A stretch of DNA of 64,000 nt, taken from positions 1,563,155-1,627,154 of the forward strand of contig OZ023189.1 of assembly GCA_963995505.1 (NCBI GenBank), read 5' to 3'. Below are positions 49,892 through 60,398 of this stretch, piece after piece (positions within the stretch are counted from its first letter, which is position 1; every line of letters begins with the position of its first letter). Origin of the DNA: Hypericum androsaemum (lineage: Eukaryota; Streptophyta; Magnoliopsida; Malpighiales; Hypericaceae). The notes under the pieces are model-generated. The model had not been told where the DNA came from. It did no database searches and saw only the letters and a program-made list of their open reading frames with translations. The position numbers and the translations under genes were made by a program.

Positions 49892-50680
49892 TCAATATTT
49901 CACGCTTGTCACGTACTTGATGAGCATATCCACAATTTCAGACTGGACAGTTGAAGCTGATTCTTTCAGGCGTTTGATCTTCGTTTCAGTTTCTCCTTCG
50001 AGCCTCTTCACAGTCGACCCAGAATTTCCACTCGTCTGCAAAAACACAACTTGGATTTGATTTAGAACTCCATGTCAATGCCACCCATTACCATGTCGAA
50101 GCAAAAGCATACTGTCGTGTCGTTATAGAACAGAAGTCGAAAAAGTGATGCACAATGATGAACCGTATCATCAGTTGGTCGGGGCCTAACATAACAGAAA
50201 AATGTAATGAAACCGAAACTTTAACCTCTGGTGCAGATGAAAACTTTCAAACCATTTGTTAGAACTATTTATTTACCTGTGTTCCTTCAAGATTACTTAC
50301 TAATAAATAGTATGTGATCTTATCTCGCTTGAGTATTAAAAGGCATGGAATTTCGATGTTATAGCCGCGACCTATCGACAACCAGAAACGTACCTCAGCA
50401 ATCTTATTTTGGTACTCCGCTTCCATCTGAGACCTATACTGCGCGGCCTCTTTCTCAGCTTCATCTTTAGCTTGCTTCAGCCTGCTTAGCTTCACTGCAA
50501 AATGTGGGACTATATAAAGAAAAAGAGAGTAGAATGGTGCTACTAAACGCACGGTAAAATCGATCCGGATCGTGCAGAGATATGCCACTCACAATTTCTA
50601 GCAGCAGAAACTATCTGTTGCGCCTCCTGTTCTGCACTTAGGAGCATTTGGATGCCTCCTTGACCTCTGAAGGAGTCCAT
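49892..50680 (-). CDS. VHA-G: V-type proton ATPase subunit G
   Basis: 110 aa, the family length. Minus-strand exons: 50680-50593, 50494-50394, 50035-49892; 333 bp in frame with phases 1 and 0. Subunit G is part of the peripheral stalk that links the V1 and Vo sectors of the vacuolar and endomembrane proton pump. The start [20 protein letters not shown] is the conserved N-terminus, followed by a long charged helix ([19 protein letters not shown]) and a helical C-terminus ending YVTSVKY. A 5' UTR intron is likely upstream: a donor-like CAG|GTATAC near 51003 and an acceptor-like TTTGCAG near 50836, both on the minus strand. Confidence 0.96.
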
Positions 50681-51347
50681 GATAGCTTCCAATAACAATT
50701 AACACCTTGCAAGAAAAAAAAATTACACAGAGAACACCATCATGAAATGGAACACGCTCTGATTCTATGTTCGAATCTACATACCAACCCAAAATCTTAA
50801 GGCAATAAATACGTGGTGGAGTCTTCACACCTGCAAACAAGACTACCACACTCAGCAATTATAGAGACATGATAATCTAAACGTGTGACGTTAGATACAA
50901 GTCTGATCCAATAAAATCGCAACTATGAACAGTTTTACCAGTTGGAGATCTTAAGGGGAAAAAAATGAACAATTGGATTAGATCCCTGACAATGATTGTA
51001 TACCTGTGTAGAAGGAGATATGGGTATGAACTATTGTTGCCCTCGTCTGATCTGAGAAGGATAATGGAATTGTCCTTTAATTCGCATGAATCCAGTTTTA
51101 TGAGCGACTGAGAGAGATGGTTAAGTTATTACGTTACACGTGTAAATTCTTCATGATCTGTAAATATTTCAATAAGAAGTAATAAATTATAGAAAAATAC
51201 TATATACGTATATATAGTCGCATCGAAACAAAAAATCAATAACAAAAAGAGAAATATTATGAATTAGTTATGGATGTCATAACTTTCTTTTACGAGACAT
51301 GACAATTAGAACCTTTTCTTGAGGGTCTAATCAGATCCAAATTTGCC

Positions 51348-51383
<36 letters not shown>

Positions 51384-52803
51384 TGATCCCAAGCGGAGAC
51401 TTGGCATGTCCCCCCTCTTCCAGGTCCATCACAGGGTGACCGGGTCTAGACCCGAATCCTGATATTTTAAAAAGATAAGGATATTGATATGGACTTATAG
51501 GATCCTGTTATGATCCTATCCGAATTATAAAAAAAATGTATATTCATTACTAAAAAATATCAAATTTTCAATCTCAACATACTTGAAGTCAATTTTTTAA
51601 ATTTACTTATTTGGTTTCTTTATATTAAGTTATTTTAACGAACGAATCAATTGCATTCACATTTTTTAGTTCCCTTATTGTTTGAAAATGATCAAATGAT
51701 AATTTAATTTTAAAAAAATAAAATAATTAATAAATAACACGGACCCGCGGGTCTCCCTGATCCTGCCTGATTTTTAAGAACCTAAATTCTGTCGAATCTT
51801 TATTTTAAAAGAAGATAAGGGTCAAGATATGAGTCTGATCTTCAAAACTAGAATAAAGATATGTGTCTTATAAATCATACCTACCTCCTATCCATATCCC
51901 ATTATCTCAAATTGTTCAATTCTATGACATATTTTCCCTTCTCTCCATTTTCTCAATTCTCAATTTCTTACACACTTAATATAGGTTGTGTATTAAACGT
52001 TAGCACCCAAGTTTTATACTATTTCAGAAGATCCGAACTCTTATTTTGAAAATATTATTACAATTTTAATTATTTATCTTTACTAAATATTAATTTTTTT
52101 GGACTCATTTGATTAATATGTAGAAACTTCCTTTGTGTATAGGATGCGAATTAATACTTCCCTGTAAGTTCCCTCAATATTCACAACAAAATTGCAATTA
52201 CGAAGAAAAGAGACAAAAAAGAGAGGAAAAAAACAGTGTTGATGTATATTTTTTTTCATAAGTAAAGTATTGTATTTAATAAATAGAGTCTCTCAATACG
52301 TTTACACCAAAGATACAAAAGTACTACAATTTGGATATCAAATAGCACCAATCAATACACACTACATTGAAGGGCACTATCTAAAAACATCACCAAAGTA
52401 ACGCCAAAAATATATCTAACCATAAGTGCCCTAAAATCATGCAAAAAATGAGCCGAATATACACCAAACGCCGGCAAGTCAATCTTAGTAAACACAAAAG
52501 AGATCCATGTTACGGAGAGTAAAAAATCCGAAAATGTACGAGACTACAAACAAAATCCTTGATTGCTTGTAAGATCAAAAGTGATCCTACGTGTTACAGA
52601 GTGTGGATGTACTTCTTCGTTCAAATAATGTATGCTGTCCGAGAGTGAAGAATTGCAACACGAAATGACAAAATGAAGATCAGAGAGTATCCTTGCGAAA
52701 AGTTAAAATAGCACTCTCCAACTATGACTTGATATGACAAAATAAGTGATATTCCAAATTTAGATTGTATTGATACTTGGGATTGGGGGGATCATTTTAT
52801 GGT
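50681..52803. other. Promoter of V-ATPase G and intergenic spacer
   Basis: The first 400 bp hold the probable 5' UTR, its intron and the promoter of the V-ATPase gene. The remainder is AT-rich with no gene. A poly-T start at 52243 followed by CATAAGTAAAGTATTG and TTTACACCAAAG reads on the minus strand as the A-tailed 3' end of a LINE/SINE-like retroposon, related to 10330-10395. Confidence 0.45.
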
Positions 52804-54425
52804 CTATCTTTCGCCTCTTTGTTCTGGAGTTAAACCGCCTTTCCCACACTTGGGACAACTTTTGAGACCAAATCCTTGGCAATCGAAACATCTATACAAC
52901 ATAACTCATCGTCAGTGTATATATAAAAAAGAAAGAAACAATATAATCTAACTAGCCAATATGCTGTCATTCATTAGATCATTTTAAATTATATATTCTG
53001 ATTATAGTTACAATCTTAAGGATTATTTTGACACTTTGAAAAGTGTAATCAAAAAATTTATTTGGTTTGATTAACACAAACAATTAATAAGTAGTAAGCT
53101 GTCATTATTAATTGTTTTTTTCAAACACGGCACCTATTGCTATTAATGTTCAGATTGTTGTTACGTCTTACTTCCAGCGTTCAAAGACGTTGCCGTTCTT
53201 TTTGTTCTTCCCTGTTCCCTGCCACATTGCAAGAGTTGGGGTGTCAAATAAAATGGTAGTTTGTATTATATAATATAAAGGGATCACCAAACTTAAGTAC
53301 TATTGTAAAATCCGAGAATTGTTCTAAAACCGGAAGGATGGAATATGCAAGATCCATACAATATGCGAGAAAGGAAGAAAAAATCACTTGGGCATAGTGT
53401 TAGAATATCGAATTCTCAATATTCAACTCGAAACTTTTAGGATAATTTTAACGTATCACAAAATTTTCAATTTTTAACCTAAAATCTTAAGACAACTAGC
53501 GATATGATACTAAACTAACAATATGATAATTTAACATATAGAACACAATGAATCAAAGTCGCGTAGGAGCTATTTACTTTAAAACTATGTTACAATCTCA
53601 ATCCAGAAAATCATTATTTGCGGCGACACGACCCCCAAGAATGTCCAACTTCAACTCGCGATCGGCGACACATAAAAGAGTTGCTTAGTAGCGTATGTTA
53701 GTTAGATAGATGTGTATCTTTTGATATTTTTGGGAGTTGCTTAGTGCCTAATAATACAATCGTGCACTTATGACAGGTTTTTTATGTGAGCAATACAGTT
53801 TTTATATAAAAAATTTCAATATTCAAACTAAAATTTTAATGCAATTAGTAATCAACTCAACATATCCGATAAATAACATAATCAATAGTATTATATATAT
53901 GGTAGCAATGTATACCTTACAACCGGGACACTCTATTGAGCCTTTGCCTCCACATGTCTTGCACCCGCCAAATATCTACAACCACAACAATTAGCCGATA
54001 AGATGGAAATTACTGATAAATCTTTTTAGTCATAAAAATGGAAATTATTGATGATATGCCAATCTTTTCGTAAGATGCTCATTCCCCATTTTGCTTTAAA
54101 TATAAATATTATATTATACTAAGCTATTGATACTGAAAGAGAGAAAAAATCTCAAAAACGATATACTCCCTTTTTTTATAAATAGACGTACGTTTATAAA
54201 TTGATGGAGGTTGAAAGTTCCATCATTATCAGATATAATCAAGATGTAAAAATTTAGTTGTGGGAAGATAACACATACCGAGCCGAATGGTGATCCGGAA
54301 GCCCTAGTTTTTTGGAGCTCAAGTCTGCATACTAGTTTTGTGGGACTAAATTGTTGGTGGAAGGATGGAGGAGCAATATGGAAGTTATTACTCGTAGTTG
54401 TTGAACTTCCACAACAATTCGCCAT
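52804..54425 (-). CDS. Small DnaJ-type zinc-finger protein without a J domain
   Basis: 113 aa. Minus-strand exons: 54425-54279, 53975-53916, 53218-53172, 52891-52804; 342 bp in frame. After a Ser/Thr-rich N-terminus of about 49 residues with few acids (a possible plastid transit peptide) come four CxxCxGxG-type units: CKTCGGKG, CPGCKGTG, CFDCQGFG and CPKCGKGG. These form the two zinc sites of a DnaJ cysteine-rich domain. The end GLTPEQRGER is strongly conserved in a small plant family annotated only as DnaJ-related chaperones. Members with this domain act in plastid protein folding or disulfide chemistry, but this one has no visible membrane segment. Function is inferred. Confidence 0.85.
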
Positions 54426-54972
54426 TGTCCAATTATCTCGTATTTTCCCCTGGTTTGGAAAATTAGATGTTTGGTGTTATAGCTACGAGGATAGGAGGAG
54501 GAGGAGCAAGAAGATAAAATGATGCTGGTGGTTTGTACAGACCACAAAATTTTCCAGTGGCCCACCATATCCTATGAGTATATTTCTATATGGAGTATAT
54601 TTCTTTTTTAAAAATAACGACCAATAAAAGTATAAAATCCTCACAAAAAAGAAAAAGTAAAATAAAATAAAAAATAAGGTTTCAAATCTTTTTGAAAGTG
54701 AACGATGTTAAAAAACTATACTTTTTTATTTTCTACCATTAACGTATATTTATGTGATAGATTTTATTTTACGTGATATTGAACTTGATTCAAGATCAAG
54801 TTATAAAGATGAAAGTTGAAGAAGGAAGGAATTAGAAAGCCCAAAGTCAGGCCCAATAGCTTCTCAACGACAGCGTGAGATGGAGGAGGAAATCAAATTT
54901 CAATTTTCATTTTCGCGTCCTCCCCTTTTTTTCCCTTTTTTTTAAAAACCTCATAGAGTCAAGTCAACTGAA
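54426..54972. other. Upstream region of the zinc-finger gene
   Basis: Promoter and spacer, AT-rich. No other feature seen before the hAT target duplication at 54973. Confidence 0.45.
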
Positions 54973-54980
54973 CTCCCACC

Positions 54981-55945
54981 TAGGGGTGACCAAAAAAACC
55001 AAAAACTGTCAAACCAGACCAATCCGAACCTAAAAAACTGGACCAAACCGAACCAGTATTAAGTTTGGTCCGGTCCAGTTCTGATTTTATCGAGAAAACG
55101 ATTCCCGGTTCCAGTCCGGGTCTCACCACACAAAACCAAATAACCCGGACCGAACCGTAACTTGAGATATCCCTTAAAAGTTAAAACCTAAATTTTAGAT
55201 CCCCCGTCCCCGTGAGTCACTCAGCCACTCTCCCTCTTTTCACAAAATTAAATTGGGGAAAAACAAAACCTAAATTTTTGACCCACCGTAACTTTCCCAC
55301 TGGCCCGCCGCCCGCGTCACCATCCCGACAGCCCCCCACTCTCTCTTTCCACCTAGTGCAGTCAAGGCTCAAGCTCAGCCTTTGGAATGGTGAGTCGCCT
55401 CTCTCACAAGGGTTTTTGTGGGTTTTATTTGGGGTAATTGGAACTTATCAGTTTTGTGGGTTATTTTTTCTGATCAAGTAGTTTTTTTCGTGTTTGTGGG
55501 TGCCCGGATTGTGTAATTTGCAGAGGAGGTGTTCCTGGAGAACGTCGAGCTGATTCCCGAGGATTTAATTGAGGGTTAATATTTTTTTATAGTACCGTAG
55601 CTAATCCTATGGGTTTGTCTTACCTGGGTTTATGAATATGTTCAAATGGATTCAGTGCACTGGTTTGTGGTGCGATTGTCATGCTATGAATTAAAGTTCA
55701 AGGAAAATCTCTGTTACTTTTTTCAGATCAGAAAATCTCTGTTAAGATGTGAACTTGAAGCTTGTCAACATGTATCTCAGGTTTTTTTGGTTCGGTCTGG
55801 TTTAAACCGGAACCATGGTCCAGTTTTCAGTTCGGTTCGGTAGAAAGTCCGGTCCAGTTCGGTTCTCCTTTTAACTGGTTTTCCGGTTCCGGTTTTTTTG
55901 GTCTGGTCCCAGTTCGGTCCGGTTCGGATCATTTGCTCAGCCCTA
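54981..55945. mobile_element. hAT-like non-autonomous element A
   Basis: It starts TAGGGGTGACCAAA and ends as the inverted, slightly changed copy (GCTCAGCCCTA). A perfect 8 bp target duplication CTCCCACC lies at 54973-54980 and 55946-55953. Both subterminal regions are packed with GGTTCGGT, GGTCCGGT and CCGGTTCC motifs in opposite orientation. The middle (55200-55730) has a donor-like ATG|GTGAGT at 55388 and acceptor-like TTTGCAG at 55524 followed by a short frame (EEVFLENVELIPEDLIEG, stop). This is either the relic of the transposase 5' end or a captured host exon. Confidence 0.85.
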
Positions 55946-55953
55946 CTCCCACC

Positions 55954-56505
55954 AGCCGAGCAATTAACGCTTGCAAATAGAACTCATTACGGTTCGAATT
56001 TGAACGAATTTGAATCGAATTGGTTTGAATTTAAATTTATCAAAATCTTAAACCGTATTTGATTCGTCCTTAATATGAATTATAAATCTTCAAATTTGAA
56101 TTGAATTCGAATCAAATTTGAATTAATTCTTTGATTTTAAATATTCAATACCTTGTTTCCTTATTTAATTGAACACAACTTCTCTCGAACTTTTACCTAG
56201 GCAATAATAATAGCTCAAGTAACTATCTACAATCATTTAGATAAACCAAAATAAAAAAGTTTTGAATTGAAGTTATTGTTTGGGTTAGGGCTTAAGGATT
56301 AGGGTTAGGGTTAGTGTTAAGATTATGGTTAGTATTAGGACTTAAAGATTAGGATTAGTATTAGGATTTAAGGTTAGTGTTAGGGTTTAAGGTTAGGGGG
56401 TGAGTTAGGGTTAGGGTTAGGGTTAGAATTTAGGGTTTAAGATTTGGACTAGATCATTGATTGACATCCTAAAATGTGTTATTTAATGCATTTAATCATT
56501 GTTAC
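55954..56505. repeat. AT-rich arm and degenerate TTAGGG-type array
   Basis: 55985-56130 is full of GAATTCGAATC-like motifs and pairs in inverted orientation with about 57430-57585, suggesting the arms of another inverted-repeat element into which element B inserted. 56281-56447 is an array of imperfect GGGTTA units, including four perfect ones near 56405-56430, of telomere-like sequence. No gene is seen. Confidence 0.6.
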
Positions 56506-57274
56506 TAGGGGTGAGTATATTATCCGGTATCCGAAAAAAATTCTGATCCGGATAATTTTATGTTCGGATTCGGATTACCCAAAATTTTTAATTCAGATTC
56601 GGATAGCAAAATTATAAATTCGGATTATCCGAAAATCTGAAATATAGACCCATATTAAAATAGATCTAACATACTCATGGGCTTGGGCTAGGTTTTCGCG
56701 GCAGTAAACAAAAACTAAAGCAACCTCATCTTCCCCTCACCCAAACTTACCTCAACCAATTTTCGAACCCCCAAATCCAATCCCAAAATTTACCAAACAT
56801 AAACCCTAAATTTTCAATTCTCAAACATCCTAGTTCGCATGCTTTCTACAGTTGCACCTCTCTCCTCGTTGCTTCTTTAATGGTAAGTAGATTGTGAAAT
56901 GAACCAAACACACAACAAGTTTCCTGGGCTGGGATTAAAACTGAGATAAGATGCATTATTCTATTCCAATTCTTCTTCTTCTTCCTTAGGACATTGACTT
57001 CTTCTTCCTCTTTATATCCTTGTAGGGGCATTGTCTTATTCATTTCCTCTTTAGACTTTCACACTAGAAAAATAGTACAGCGATTTTTTCTCTCTAACTC
57101 AGAATTAAGTATTTTTATAAATAAATTCAGATAGTTAGGATTATCCGAAATCGAATCTGAAAAAAATTTGGATATCAGATAGTTAGGAGTTCGGATTCGG
57201 ATATCAAAAATACAAATTTGAAAATTTCGGATCATGGATAATTCGGATTCGGATTATCTGAATACTCACCCCTA
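56506..57274. mobile_element. hAT-like non-autonomous element B
   Basis: TAGGGGTGAGTAT at 56506 and its exact inverse ATACTCACCCCTA ending at 57274 form the termini. They are flanked by ATTGTTAC (56498-56505) and ATTATTAC (57275-57282), an 8 bp duplication with one change. Subterminal regions consist of repeated CGGATTCGGAT motifs. The middle has leader-like sequence with a donor-like ATG|GTAAGT at 56882, perhaps from the 5' end of a transposase gene. Confidence 0.85.
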
Positions 57275-57282
57275 ATTATTAC

Positions 57283-57924
57283 CGTTTCCTTTCTTAGAAA
57301 CATATTTCTCTATATCATTTGTCCATTGGAAACTATTGGACCATGTATCATCCTAGACTTGACAGCCCATCGCCCTAGACCATGGCTTTTTTTTATAGAA
57401 AGACCCTAGACCTTGGTTGACTTGACTACTTGACACGAATCAAATTCGAATTGAATTCGCCGGTTTGACGAATTATAAAAATCTTGAACCGTATTCAATT
57501 CGTCTCCTAACGAATTCGAATCAAATTTTGGACGAATCGAATTATGAATGAATCGAATCGAATCACGAATCGGATTCTAACAATGGCCAGGTCTACTTGT
57601 AGAGACCCAACCAACAAAAGGGATTGACTCAAAAAAATGTCGAACCTTTAAGTGATTCCTCTCTTGCATCTCTCCTTCAGGGAACGATCTCCTAAAATCA
57701 GTAGGGTCCTGACGCATAATAATGGAACAGACTTGTGCTTCAAAACAACGAAAAGAATAGCAGGTAAACACTGAATAAGGCGAGGAATTTTGAGTAGAAA
57801 CAATCAGAGTATTGAGCATAAGCAGATTGCATCTCGAACAATCTATAGACTCTAGGAAATCAACCTCCTCCACTTAAAATGACCAACATGATCTCCAAAG
57901 AACTCGTTCCCAAACAACATTCCG
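57283..57924. other. Repeat-derived spacer
   Basis: 57430-57585 is the right GAATTCGAATC-type arm. An open frame at 57873-57577 (minus, 98 codons) has no recognised motif and adjoins the proton-ATPase pseudogene; I do not call it a gene. Confidence 0.4.
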
Positions 57925-58215
57925 AAGTCAAAGCAGTCTTCTTATTAATAAGATTAAATGGAAGAAATTGAACTACCAGAATTCCAGCGCTAGTCTCATT
58001 TGGATCAGCAAACATTCCAACAATTACAACCTCTGCAACACCTTGATTTTCAGTTTTTGATGCACGAACGGCCATCAAATTGACAGCATCTGGATCCACT
58101 CCTTCTGCGAAAACCTCAATTAGAATGTTATCAACAGTTAGCTTGCTGGTTCATGGTTAGAGTTCCAGAACTATCATTGCAAAGAACATCCATTCCAGCC
58201 ATCCGCTCAATTGCA
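57925..58215 (-). pseudogene. Plasma-membrane proton-ATPase (P-type) fragment
   Basis: The minus strand encodes ERMAGMDVLC followed by a changed phosphorylation motif (NDSSGTLT, normally SDKTGTLT). After a frame change and stop it continues with IEVFAEGVDPDAVNLMAVRA, then SKTENQGV, IVGMFADPNE and QFLPFN. All are hallmarks of the P-domain and N-domain border of plant H+-ATPases. Only about 95 codons remain, with a frameshift near 58110, so it is non-functional. It adjoins plastid DNA on one side and repeats on the other. Confidence 0.82.
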
Positions 58216-58257
58216 AACTACCCAATTGAGAGGAGTCGTTTTGGAGTTTTGAGCAGG

Positions 58258-58433
58258 GGGTTCCTCCCACTGCTTGGGAGCTTAGGGTTTCATGTTCTAT
58301 TTCACTCTCCGCCAGAAGTTCTTTTCACCTTTCCCTCACGATACTACTTCACTATCGGTCACCCAGGAGTATTTAGCCTTGCAAGGTAGTCCTTACTGAT
58401 TCACACAGGATTCTACGTGCCCCATGCTACTCG
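58258..58433 (-). pseudogene. Nuclear plastid DNA: 23S rRNA fragment
   Basis: About 176 bp matches, on the minus strand, the 5' third of plastid 23S rRNA, including the stretches GAGTAGCATGGGGCACGT and CTAAATACTCCTGGGTGACC. Compared with my memory of plastid sequences, most changes are C-to-T or G-to-A transitions, often at former CG sites, as expected after cytosine methylation in the nucleus. It is far too short for a functional rRNA gene. Confidence 0.88.
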
Positions 58434-58924
58434 ATTCCACGGTATTTACCGATCCTGAATACCGAATACCGAATTTATCGAATACCAAAATACTAAAAAA
58501 AGCTCTACCAATCCCGATCCCGAATAGTATTCGGTAAATTCGGTATTTACCAATTTTTTTGGAAAAAATAGAATTTATCATTATATTTAATCCAAAAATG
58601 CAAACATAGTTTCAATAAACGCAAATTTTATCTAATAAGTACAAGTCCATCAAATCTAATTAGTATAAAGTGTGTTTTGAGCATCGATTTTTTGACGAGG
58701 CCAATGAATTTTTTGATAAATTATCTATAATTTGGCTTATATATTTATTAATATATTTGATAAATTACCATTTCGGTAAATTTGGTAAATTCGGTAAAAT
58801 ATCGCTATTTACCAAATTTCTCAAAAACCTCCTACCGAATTGATTACCGTATACCGATTTACCAATCCCGAGCTACCGATTACCAAAATTTTACCAAATT
58901 CTAATTACCATTTGCTCACCCCTA
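58434..58924. mobile_element. hAT-like element C, one terminus missing
   Basis: The right end reads ATTTGCTCACCCCTA, the inverse of a TAGGGGTGAGCAAAT hAT-type terminus. Subterminal sequence is built of TACCGAATACCG and CGGTAAATTCGGTA motifs at both ends. No matching left terminus is found: the sequence runs straight into the plastid fragment at 58433, so the left end was lost or replaced. Confidence 0.65.
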
Positions 58925-60398
58925 GTTTTGAGAGGACGAGAAGGTTGAAGATTAAGTTTGGAGTTTTTGAAAATTTGAAAATTATTTGAAATTATTTTAG
59001 TAATTTAGCATATTACACATCATAATCAACTAAATTCACTCAGTCGTCACTTGTCCGTCACGTCGGGTAAAAAATGACAGCATTTTAAGTGCGTTTGGCC
59101 GTGTCGGGGATCTGCCCGGATAAAAATGGATAAACTATAAAGACTGAATTACCAATTTTAAAACTATAGGAACTTAATGCAAAATCACAAAATTCTAAAG
59201 CAACATTTTCTCTCTTAAGTAATGATGGAACATGACGTTTTTTTCTTCCCGGAACAGTTTAGAGTGAAGGGGGATTGTGCTGGCATGCGCAGTTATGTGA
59301 TACTGGCATGCGCAGTTATGTGATAATGGCATTTGTTTTTGTGACAGCGGCATGTCTCGTTTATGAAACTTGCGCACATTACTTTTTCATTTTGGTCCCC
59401 ATATTTTAGTATTTTTACAAAAAAGTCCTACCGGCATACGCAGCTATGTGATACTGGCATGCGCAGTTATGTCATAATGGTATTTGTTTCGGCCTGTGTT
59501 TGCGCATAATTTTTTTCATTTTGGTCCCTACATTTTAGTTTTTTTGCAAAAAAGTCTCTGCGCGTCTTTATTCCGAACGATTCGGAATTTGGGCATTCCC
59601 TACCCAATCCAAGCCCCTATTAACGTACTATTATGCACATTATTTATCAAACAACCCAAAACCTTCCCTATTTGTACTTATTAAATTCCTCCCGCATTGT
59701 AGATTTACCGAGTATGTGACAGTTTAAATTAGGTGGTGTTATTAATAGACCGAGCAACTTCATTCGATGTGCGATCTATACTATTTAATGGAGAAAGACG
59801 CATATAGTTTTAATAATACAAGTGAAATCCACTAGAAGTTTCATGAATATTTTTCGGGTTTTACCTAACATCAAACAACGCCGTGATACAATATATTTTA
59901 AATATAAATTTTCAGTAGTATAATGATATAACATGCGATATATTAATACATTATATAAATAATTCGGTGAGAGACAATGATTAACATGTTTTAAATATAA
60001 AATTTTAAAATAACTTCTATATAATTTTTGGTCTTTGTACCATGCTGAATATTTCGCGAGCCTGATAAATAACAAAAGCACACAATTGAACGCAGAATAG
60101 GATAAAAATTGGAAAGCACAGGAGAGAGGGGGAAAGTACGGATCGGATAGAAGGGAAAGTGGATCGAGAAGAATCCAGTAGCTTCAGAGACAAGAATCCG
60201 ACACGTATGTCACCAGGTGGTTCATGGGATACGACCCCACGTATCAACCCCACTCAACCGCTAGACATGCTACGTGCTCTCACTTCAGCTACTTTTCCCT
60301 TGTGATAAAAGACATGCAACCGATCTCCAATCTCCGCCAAAAGAGGAAACACAAATCAAGTATCAGTTTCTGTCCAAAGATTAAAACCCAGAGAGAAG
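58925..60398. other. Intergenic with a partial tandem duplication; upstream region of the LEA gene
   Basis: 59280-59427 and 59431-59556 are imperfect direct repeats, each starting with GGCATGCGCAGTTATGTGAT-like units and ending AAAAAAGTC. From about 60180 lies the probable promoter of the LEA gene, with ACGT-core boxes ACACGTAT (60201), CCACGT (60237) and TACGTG (60271) that could be ABA-response elements. No other gene is seen. Confidence 0.5.

Noticed and set aside
52804..54425. LQY1 (photosystem II repair zinc-finger) identity for the DnaJ-type protein
   Set aside because: LQY1 has a membrane segment and a different C-terminus; this protein ends GLTPEQRGER and lacks a hydrophobic helix.
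57577..57873. 98-codon minus-strand gene next to the ATPase fragment
   Set aside because: No motif and no sign of conservation; it does not continue the ATPase sequence.
58258..58433. Functional rRNA gene
   Set aside because: Only about 176 bp of plastid 23S rRNA is present, with many transitions and unrelated DNA on both sides.
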